64,000 nucleotides of DNA from Saccharomyces uvarum (taxonomy: Eukaryota > Ascomycota > Saccharomycetes > Saccharomycetales > Saccharomycetaceae), in assembly GCA_947243795.1 (NCBI GenBank), contig OX365938.1, positions 558,001-622,000 of the forward strand, written 5' to 3'. A model generated the notes under the pieces. It was not told where the DNA came from, made no database searches, and saw nothing but the letters and a program-made list of their open reading frames with translations. Position numbers and translations under genes: made by a program. How positions within the stretch are numbered: position 1 is the first letter of the stretch; the number at the start of each line of letters is the position of its first letter. Below are positions 40,819-50,000 of this stretch, in pieces.

Positions 40819-40995
40819 ACCCGATTCGGAGTCGCTGCTACTGCTGCTCGAAGACTCATCACTAGAACTGGATGAGGAAGACGATGAGGATGAGGACGAG
40901 GAAGATGAGGACGAAGAGGAAGACTTCTCCCCTACGACCTTTTCCTTGACACTTAGTTTTGGTACTTCATTAGTCTCAACTTTCTTGTAACCCAT
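39790..40995 (-). CDS. SRP40: Ser-rich nucleolar chaperone Srp40 (Nopp140 homologue)
   Basis: A 401-residue protein (S. cerevisiae 406). After a basic start (MGYKKVETNEVPKLSVKEK) the body is almost entirely Ser/Asp/Glu, with a short Lys-rich patch near KKRSRESDNEDVKETKKAK. The conserved C-terminus KHFSRVERAKINFEAWELTDNTYKGAAGTWG (about 330-360) and RDFTKNKNKMKRGSYRGGSI define the SRP40 domain. It is a heavily phosphorylated nucleolar protein that binds snoRNPs. The Ser runs use TCN and AGC/AGT codons in trinucleotide arrays, so the length is expected to vary. Shadow frames on all strands are open because of this repeat content. Confidence 0.95.
40150..40960 (-). repeat. Trinucleotide Ser/Asp tract in SRP40
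   Basis: Most of the gene consists of TCN/AGY and GAY/GAR codons in short arrays. It keeps long open frames in several other registers, including an antisense frame of about 346 codons, but these are by-products of repetition. Confidence 0.85.
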
Positions 40996-41054
40996 TCTTA
41001 TCTACTTTTGTGTATTATGCGACTTGCCCACTTTTTTCTTCTTTGAATGGCAAT

Positions 41055-41076
41055 GCGATGAGTTGAATATTTTTCA
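41055..41076 (-). promoter_or_regulatory. PAC and RRPE-like motifs upstream of SRP40
   Basis: GCGATGAG (41055-41062) is a perfect PAC element, and AATATTTTTCA (41066-41076) is a one-mismatch RRPE. They lie 60-80 bp before the SRP40 start, which fits its nucleolar role. Confidence 0.75.
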
Positions 41077-42063
41077 GTTCATCATCAAGCAATTTTTTTT
41101 CCTAGCCTGCATCGAAAAAAAAAAAAAAAAAAACATGCTCGAGGCGATAGAGAAGGTTTGTTTTTTTTTTTTTCGTTCAAAGATTCTGCCGACAGTTCAA
41201 TTTTTTCTCTTCCGCCCGCGGTGTAGAAACGGAAAGGAGGAAAAGAAAACTGTAAAAGCTTGGAAATGTCTTTTAACTAGACCTAGACCGGTGAGCAAGT
41301 TGCAGAAAAGAAAGTCTACCAATAAACCGAATCGAGGGTAGAGCTTATCGGTAACGGCTGAGATAATCTCACCCCTTACAATGTGTTTGTTTCCCGGAAT
41401 ACAGTGGCTAGATTATGTAGTCTTTGCCTTGATAAAGAACATTCTTGACTGCAACACCCGCACACCACAACGTGGAGGACTTCCTACACTTTGGCACCTA
41501 AAATCCAACTATTGATCACTGATGGACAAGAGTACAAAGAATCGCAAGAGTGCCAACGTAAAAAATTTCTTGGCTGGCAAACCGCCCCCCCTTGACACTG
41601 CGTCGTGACACCTTTTGTCCCAATCTTGTTATCTAATTTTTGTGTCAGATGTTACTATAGTCCTGTTGGCCCGCTGCGTGGCATAACTATTTTGTCACAA
41701 TCCGCTATCGGCAAGCAACTGAGATAAACCAGCATATTCAAACAATACACAGCGCCACACAAAATACCGAAAATAAACAAACATTCAATTAATCAAACGA
41801 ACAAAAAACCGTTTGCCTCGCTAGATGTGGCTGCAAAACCTGCGAGCACCACTGTGGAGGAACGAAAGAACAGTTCTGCCATTGTGTTCGTTCGATTCGA
41901 TTGATAAGACGATACTCAATAGTTGTTGTGCCGCCCAAGCACACGCGCAGGGCTGCCAAGAAAAAAAAATAAAAATTAAAGAACCCATGAAAGCTTGGGG
42001 TAGTGCCGCCCGCATGGTTTTTTTTTCCCTCTAGACATTCTGCTTTGAGCCAGATAAGAAAAA

Positions 42064-42220
42064 CGGCGCCGAGTCCGGCTCTACGGCACCAAAAAATCCC
42101 GCAAGGACATGACACCAACGAGCAAACAGCGGCCGCACAGACCTGACGCAATCGGTTCTTTGTGTCAACCTAGAGAAGCACGCCCAGTGCAGCCACTGTT
42201 CGGCTGTTTCATTCCGGCCG
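42064..42220 (+). promoter_or_regulatory. CGGC clusters upstream of PTR2, possible Stp1 (SPS) sites
   Basis: CGGCGCCG (42064-42071), CGGCTC (42076-42081) and CGGC (42084-42087) are followed by CGGC at 42201-42204 and CGGCCG at 42215-42220. Stp1/Stp2 activate amino-acid and peptide permease genes through CGGC-type repeats, so these are candidates, 700-870 bp before PTR2. Confidence 0.4.
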
Positions 42221-42631
42221 TCCCCCCCCCACGGCAACGTACACCAACGGTTCCGCGCCCGTCCCGTCCCGCTTCGCCATGGGTGTGTGGCACCAAAAAC
42301 GCGAGCTGAAGGAATCATGGCCAGTTTTTGTGTCAGAGAAACAGGCGTACCTGCACGATACAAAAAGAAACGCCCGCCTTACGAATTACCTGTTTCGGGA
42401 CCTTGAAAACGCAAGAAAAGGGATTCATCACTCGTTGTTTCTACTGTTTCTGCTGTTGTTTTTTTTCGTCTCCGCTCAGGGCCTCTTTCGATATATTGAA
42501 GATTGCACAAACGGTCGTAGTTCTTGGGGACAAACAGTTCCCTTATCTATCTGTACGGGAATCGCCCATATGATAACCGTCCATTTGATTAGCACAATCT
42601 CTGATTGGCTTTACTTGCTGTCTGCATCTTG

Positions 42632-42646
42632 CCCCCCCCCCCCCCC
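42632..42646 (+). repeat. Poly-C tract (15 C) in the PTR2 promoter
   Basis: Fifteen consecutive C lie about 285 bp before the PTR2 start. Such long runs are rare in yeast, prone to slippage, and able to form i-motif/G-tract structures. Confidence 0.9.
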
Positions 42647-42715
42647 TCTTGCCCACAGTTCATGTCATTCTTTATTCCAGTTTAGTTGTTCTCTTTTATT
42701 TTAGCTTTGTAAAAA

Positions 42716-42723
42716 TATATAAG
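42716..42723 (+). promoter_or_regulatory. PTR2 TATA box
   Basis: TATATAAG lies about 210 bp before the PTR2 ATG and is the best TATA candidate in the region. Confidence 0.6.
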
Positions 42724-42930
42724 TGATGTACAACTCTTCTGTGTTCTTTCCTGTTGTGTCCATATTACGTCTTTCTTAGTTCATACTGTTATTACTTACT
42801 CCTTCTCACTCTCACTCTCAAAGAGTACATAACTGTACTGTGTCCCATTGCAAAAAAAAAAAAAATAATAAAAAATTTACTATATTTTTTCTTCTTCTTC
42901 ATTTTATTCTTCCCTTAACGAATTTTAAAC

Positions 42931-44736
42931 ATGCTCAATCATCTCAGCCAAGGCTCGGATGACTTACAAGACGAGAAACAAGGCGAGTTCCCCGTCGTCG
43001 AAGAGGAGAAGAACCAAACCGTCACCTTGAAGGACTCCTATGTCAGTGACGATGTTGCTAACTCCACGGAACGCTTCAACTTGTCTCCTTCCCCGGGCGA
43101 CGATGAGTTCGAGGCCCCCACGGACGAAGAAATGCGGAGTCTGAGGCATGTTGGGGGCAAGATCCCCATGAGATGCTGGTTGATCGCGATTGTGGAGCTG
43201 TCCGAGAGGTTCTCGTACTACGGTCTTTCTGCCCCATTCCAAAACTACATGGAATACGGGCCCAACGACACCCCGAAGGGTGTGTTGAGCTTGAACAGTC
43301 AAGGTGCCACCGGATTGTCGTACTTCTTCCAGTTCTGGTGCTACGTCACCCCCGTTTTCGGTGGGTACATCGCCGATACCTTCTGGGGTAAGTACAACAC
43401 CATCTGTTGCGGTACCGCCATCTACATTGTTGGTATCTTTATTCTGTTTATCACTTCGATTCCCTCCGTTGGCAACCGAGACAGTGCTCTGGGCGGGTTC
43501 ATCGCCTCCATTATTCTGATTGGTATTGCCACTGGTATGATCAAAGCCAATCTTTCCGTGCTGATCGCCGATCAACTGCCCAAGAGAAAGCCCTTCATCA
43601 AAGTGTTGAAGTCCGGTGAAAGAGTCATCGAGGACTCTAACATCACCTTGCAAAACGTCTTCATGTTCTTCTATTTCATGATCAACGTCGGATCTCTGTC
43701 CTTGATGGCCACCACCGAGTTGGAATACCATAAGGGGTTCTGGGCCGCCTACTTATTGCCGTTCTGTTTCTTCTGGGTTGCTGTCGTCACTTTGGTGTTC
43801 GGTAAAAAGCAATACATCCAGAGACCAATCGGTGATAAAGTCGTTGCCAAAAGTTTCAGGGTCTGCTGGATTTTGACCAAGAACAAATTCGATTTCAACG
43901 CTGCCAAGCCTTCTGTTCACCCGGAAAAGGACTTCCCATGGAATGACAAATTCGTGGATGAAATCAAAAGAGCTCTCGCTGCTTGTAAAGTCTTCGTCTT
44001 CTACCCCATCTATTGGACCCAATACGGTACCATGATTTCCAGTTTTATCACTCAGGCCAGTATGATGGAGTTGCATGGCATCCCCAACGATTTTTTACAA
44101 GCTTTCGATTCTATTGCCCTGATCATTTTCATCCCGATCTTTGAGAAGTTTATCTATCCTTTTATCAGAAGATACACTCCATTCAAGCCAATCACAAAGA
44201 TTTTCTTTGGGTTCATGTTCGGGTCCTTTGCCATGACATGGGCCGCTGTCTTACAAAGTTTCGTTTACAAGGCCGGACCATGGTATAGTGAGCCCCTAGG
44301 CCAGAACACTCCAAACCATGTGCACGTTTGCTGGCAGATTCCCGCATATGTCTTGATTTCCTTTTCGGAAATTTTTGCCTCCATCACCGGTCTGGAATAC
44401 GCTTATTCCAAGGCTCCAGCTAATATGAAATCTTTCATCATGTCCATCTTCCTATTGACTAATGCCTTCGGTTCCGCCATTGGTTGTGCCTTGTCTCCAG
44501 TCACCGTCGATCCTAAATTTACATGGTTATTCACTGGTTTGGCCGTCGCTTGTTTCATTTCCGGTTGTCTGTTCTGGTACTGCTTTAGAAAGTATAACGA
44601 CACAGAGGAAGAGATGAATGCTATGGATTACGAAGAAGAAGACGAATTCGATTTAAACCCAATTTCCCAACCTAAAGCCGATGACATCGAAATACTAGAA
44701 CCAATGGGAAGTTTAAAATCAACTACCAAATATTAA
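42931..44736 (+). CDS. PTR2: Di/tripeptide transporter Ptr2
   Basis: A 601-residue protein, the S. cerevisiae length, of the proton-coupled oligopeptide transporter (POT/PTR) family with about 12 membrane segments. PTR signature 1 appears around ELSERFSYYGLSAPFQNYM, which carries the E-x-x-E-R-F-x-Y-Y motif for proton coupling. Signature 2 appears as FFYFMINVGSLSLM. The N-terminal tail (about 85 residues) is acidic and Lys-containing, suited to ubiquitin-driven turnover. It imports di- and tripeptides at the plasma membrane. In S. cerevisiae it is repressed by Cup9 and induced by amino acids and dipeptides; the long promoter fits this. Confidence 0.97.
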   Translation: MLNHLSQGSDDLQDEKQGEFPVVEEEKNQTVTLKDSYVSDDVANSTERFNLSPSPGDDEFEAPTDEEMRSLRHVGGKIPMRCWLIAIVELSERFSYYGLSAPFQNYMEYGPNDTPKGVLSLNSQGATGLSYFFQFWCYVTPVFGGYIADTFWGKYNTICCGTAIYIVGIFILFITSIPSVGNRDSALGGFIASIILIGIATGMIKANLSVLIADQLPKRKPFIKVLKSGERVIEDSNITLQNVFMFFYFMINVGSLSLMATTELEYHKGFWAAYLLPFCFFWVAVVTLVFGKKQYIQRPIGDKVVAKSFRVCWILTKNKFDFNAAKPSVHPEKDFPWNDKFVDEIKRALAACKVFVFYPIYWTQYGTMISSFITQASMMELHGIPNDFLQAFDSIALIIFIPIFEKFIYPFIRRYTPFKPITKIFFGFMFGSFAMTWAAVLQSFVYKAGPWYSEPLGQNTPNHVHVCWQIPAYVLISFSEIFASITGLEYAYSKAPANMKSFIMSIFLLTNAFGSAIGCALSPVTVDPKFTWLFTGLAVACFISGCLFWYCFRKYNDTEEEMNAMDYEEEDEFDLNPISQPKADDIEILEPMGSLKSTTKY

Positions 44737-45214
44737 TAACAAATTTTCCCTACTCTCAATCTTTTTCTTCCTCTCTCGTTGATGTTAATATTATTATTAT
44801 ACCTCCCTCCTTATATGCATTAGCGGTGTTTTTCTCTACTATTGTCATTCATTTACCCTTCTACCCATTGCTACCAAATAAATATCACGGATCTTTATGT
44901 AAAAATTAACTGTATAATATTCACTAAATATAAATTCAATTTATCAAAAATACTAAGCTCCTCATGTATGCTAACTGCATATGGCTCTTTTTTTCTCCCA
45001 AATATCCGGTACTCTTCACACTTGGATATTATCAAAAAATGACTTGTTATTATATCTTAATATATATTGTATTATAAAACAATTTGCGAAGAGAGGACTA
45101 TATTAAGATTACCTCACATTTGCAAATTGAATAGAAAAGAAAATATATATGTAGTAAAAAAAAATCGTAGTGTATACAAACTTTGGACTTGTTGTGGAAA
45201 TCGTAATAAATCGA
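44737..45214. other. Convergent PTR2-RPL40B intergenic region
   Basis: A 478-bp AT-rich gap between two gene 3' ends. I saw no gene, RNA or repeat of note in it. Confidence 0.5.
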
Positions 45215-45977
<763 letters not shown>

Positions 45978-46085
45978 TTTGAACCTTTAGTGGCTTAATC
46001 TCTTGCTGAAAATGAAGTAGTAATCAATACGTACTGTCTTATTTGTGTATTCTGAAATTATGAGTTGCATACCCATAATACCTAG

Positions 46086-46212
46086 ATGGATGGGTAATGG
46101 CTAGTATGGGCGGGATCGTAAGGCGGGCTAACCCATCGTATTGCGGTACCCGAGATTTTGACAAGAAAAACTATCAAAAAAAGAAACTATCAAAAAGATA
46201 TACACCCATACA
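46086..46212 (-). promoter_or_regulatory. Rap1-type sites upstream of RPL40B
   Basis: ACACCCATACA at 46202-46212 matches the Rap1 consensus closely, and ATGGATGGGTAA at 46086-46097 is a weaker copy in the other orientation. They lie 110-235 bp upstream of the RPL40B start, the usual setting for ribosomal protein gene promoters with Ifh1/Fhl1. Confidence 0.6.
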
Positions 46213-47024
46213 GCAACAAAATTACAAGGGGCACGGGTGGAAAATGTACTCGAAAATGGCACTTGAAAAAAGGTATAACCCCGATGGAAAGAGTGGGCGG
46301 CTATTTTATCCTCACATAAACAACTGGGTGAATATATACCAACGAGTGGCGTATAATTGAAGCTGAAATAATTTTTACACAAGAATGTAGGACCAAGATG
46401 TCGTGTGCTACCAGTTTATTAAGGGCGCTTGTTGCTTAGCATTAAAAATGCGAATAATAATTAAATAGCGAACGGCTACCATATGATGAAGTTTTGACAG
46501 AATCAAGTTCATGAAAAATAAATGCAAGATTCGTCTTCACCTTCGGACTATATTGCCTTTGAACTCCTTTGATAAAGTTTTTTCGGGTGCCCGTTTAAGC
46601 TTGGCAAAACATCAGAGCTTTCATAAAGGAATCGCATGTGTTGTTCTACTCTACTAAGAGTTCAGAGTACCCCCATTACCAGCAACACGGTGCGTTTTCT
46701 GATTTATTTATGGCTCTTCTTATGGCTTAGTGATCCATGCGCAGGGTAACGAGATTTGGTTTTTTTTGTTTCCTTTTCGTTTCCTTTTTTTAATGAAAAC
46801 TAGAGTATGTGTACAACAAATGTGAAGTGCATTTCGGAAACAAACATAGTAATAAGTTTAACAGAACCATTGAGTTTTGTACCAGGGTTTGTCAGACGAA
46901 CGAGATTAGAAAAGTGACTGATCTATATTTCTTCCTTCGTCTAATTTTTTTCCCTGCGCTGATCAGGTGTAACTAATATTTACCGCAGCTACACGAATAA
47001 TCAGTTCCAACAATTTTCTGCTTA
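46213..47024. other. MLP1 upstream region
   Basis: About 800 bp of AT-rich sequence before the MLP1 start, probably its promoter. An 87-codon frame (46097-46360) overlaps the Rap1 site region and is most likely chance. Confidence 0.45.
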
Positions 47025-50000
47025 ATGTCTGATCAAAATGCTTCAATGAGAAGCACACAAAATGATGAAGACACGGGTGAAAGGCTAAATGCCATTGCCT
47101 CTTTTTTTGATTGTTCTTTAGAGCAAGTCAAATCTATTGATAGAGATATCGTAACAAACTTGAACGATAAACTTTTACAATTCAATGAACTTAAATCTGA
47201 AAACTTACAAATCACTGTCTCATTTGATGAATTGAAAACAAACTCTGCGAAAAAAATTAATAGTTTGAAAACAGAAATGGAGAGTGTTTTAAGGCAAAAT
47301 GATGAAATCCGAAAAGAAAGGAATGACACCTCTTCAAAATTTGAGTCTGTACAAAGAGAAAAGACACAGCTATCGAACGAACTGGAGTCAATAAAGAGAA
47401 AAGTCAATGATTTGAGTGAAGAGAAAAAGGAAATCCAAAGCAGCCAACAGCGGACTTTGAAAATACTTGATGAAAGACTAAAGGAATTAGAAATGGTCAA
47501 GGCTGAAAATAACCGCAGTGATAATGAACGCAAAAAATTACGATCTACAATATTGGAATTAGAAACGAAACAGCAAACTTATATTTCTAATGATCTGAAC
47601 TCTAAGTCTCAATTAGAAAGAAGAACACAAGAGCTCAATTTACTGCAATCAAATAAAGATTGGCTGGAAAAGGAATTGTCATCGAAAAATGAACAATACC
47701 TTTCATACAGGCAAAAAACAAACACAATAATTTCAGAAATTAGGAATGATCTAAACCGTATACGGAATGATTTCCAATTAGAGAAAACAAATAATGACGT
47801 CTTGAGGCAAAAAAACAATGAGCTATCAAAAGGTTTACAAGAAAAACTTTTACAGATTAAAACTTTATCAGATTCTTTGAATAGCGAAAAACGCGACTTT
47901 TCTGCAGAGATTGCTTTGAAACAACGTTTGATAGACCTTTTGGAGTCGCAATTGAATGCAGTGAAAGAAGAATTGAACAAAACAAGAGAATCAAACCATT
48001 CTGACATAACCATAAATGATTCGAAACAACTCATATCTGAAAATGAAAAGTTACTCAAAGATTTGCAATTAACGAAAAACAAATTAATACAATGCGAAAA
48101 CGAGTGCCTTCGCCTATCATCTATCACAGAAGAAGCAGGTAAAGAAGACGAAATCTTGACTTCTAAATCTAATGGAGACTTCATATTAGTAAAGAAGCAA
48201 TTAATTAAAGAGAAGCGTGCCAAGGAACATCTTCAAAACCAAATTGAATCATTCATCGTTGAATTGGAACATAAAGTACCAATTATCAACTCTTTCAAGG
48301 AAAGAACAGACACATTAGAAAACGAATTAAACAATGCTGCATTACTACTGGAACATACATCCAACGAGAAGAATGCCAAGATTAAGGAATTGAATGTCAA
48401 AAACGAAAAACTAGCTGAGTATGAAGACGAAATCCACATCTTGTCCAAACAGCGTCTTGATTTATGTCGTCAAATTCAATATCTATTAATCACAAATTCA
48501 GTATCCAATGACTCTAAGGGACCTTTACGCAAAGAAGAAATCAAATTTATTCAAAACATCTTACAAAATGACGATAGCTCCACCACTGAATCAGACTCTC
48601 AAAAAATTGTAACGGAAAGATTAGTTGAATTTAGAGATATCACTCAATTACAAGAGAAAAATTCAGAATTATTGAGAGTAACTAGAAACTTAGCTGATAA
48701 ATTAGAGTCAAATGAAAATAAATCTAAAAATTATTTCAAGAAAATCGAAAACAACACCATAAATGAGGCTAAAGAAGCGATTATAACCTTACAAAGCCAA
48801 AAAGTACAGCTAGAATCAAAAATCCAGGAGCTAGAAAAGGAACGAGAAAAATTCAAGAAGTGGACTATGGACCAAGAGACTTCACCTAATAACTCGGTAA
48901 TACAACAATTAACTAAAAATAAAAGGGAGCTAGAATCCGAAACCCAAGATTTGCAAGCCCGTATTTCCCAAGTCACCAGAGAATCCATTGAAAATATGTC
49001 ACTTTTGAATAAGGAAATACAGGATCTATATGATAGCAAAAGTAGCCTATCTATTGAGCTAGGAAGGGAAAAATCATCTAGGATATTGGCAGAAGAGAGA
49101 TTTAAATTACTTTCAAATACGCTAGATTTGGCTAAAGCGGAGAACGATCAATTACGCAAGAGATCAATTAGTTTACAAAATGCCATCTCAAAACAAGATT
49201 CAAAGACTCAGGAAACACTCAATGAGTACGTTTCTTGTAAATCGAAACTAAGTGTAACTGAAACAGAATTATCCAATTTGAAGTTAGAGCAAAAACTGAA
49301 AATCGAATCAGAAAAAAATCTAAAACAAGAACTAAGTGAACTTTCTTCCGAAAAAAGCAGTTTACATATAATGGTAACTCAATTGCAAACCCTCCAAAAG
49401 GAACGTGAGAACCTATTGGATGAAACTAAAAAATCATGTCAAGACAAAATAAATGTATTAGAAAATGCTCAAAATGAACTAAAAGCTGAAGCTATTCATA
49501 AAGACCAATACATCAAACAATTGGAAGATGATAATGACTCAAAGATTGAATGGTATCAGAACAAAATTGAAACTTTGAGGAAAGATCATGAATCTGTCAT
49601 GAATTCTTTGAATGAAAAGCAAATTGAGGTTGAGAAGTTCCAATATGAAGTCAAGTCTTTAGAGAAGGAAATCGAAGAAAACAAGATTCGTTTACATACT
49701 TACAATGTTTTAGATGAATCCATTAACGATGATTCCTTACGCAGAGAACTAGAAAAGTCGAAGATCAACTTAACGGATGCTTATTCTCAAATTCAGGAAT
49801 ACAAAAAGCTCTACGAGACTACTGATAAATCTCTACAAGAAATGACTTCCAAACTAGATGAATCTAATAAAGAATTTTCTAATCAAATACAAAATTTAAC
49901 TGATGAAAAGACCAGTTTAGAGGATAAAGTTTCCCTCCTAAAAGAGCAAATGTCCAACTTGAATAATGAATTAGATTTACAAAACCAAGCCATGGAAAAA

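Larger units (their letters stand above)
40996..42930. other. Long intergenic region between SRP40 and PTR2
   Basis: A 1.9-kb region whose right part must be the PTR2 promoter. Several spurious frames up to 141 codons have no supporting features. Poly-C runs lie at 41585-41591 (7), 42222-42230 (9) and 42632-42646 (15). CGGC-rich clusters lie at 42064-42220. A poly-A/T rich block near 41090-41170 follows the SRP40 promoter. Confidence 0.5.

Noticed and set aside
39950-40990. Long antisense frame (about 346 codons, Glu/Leu-rich) opposite SRP40, and a third open frame of Pro/Leu/Ala type
   Set aside because: Trinucleotide repeats keep all registers free of stops; the low-complexity translations have no domain and the SRP40 frame alone has the conserved C-terminus.
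41789-42704. Several 60-140-codon frames upstream of PTR2
   Set aside because: They overlap one another on both strands, contain poly-C translations and have no domain; more likely promoter DNA.
46097-46360. 87-codon plus-strand frame with an ATG, basic product
   Set aside because: It overlaps the RPL40B promoter with its Rap1 site, lacks any recognisable domain, and I know of no such gene at this place in yeast.
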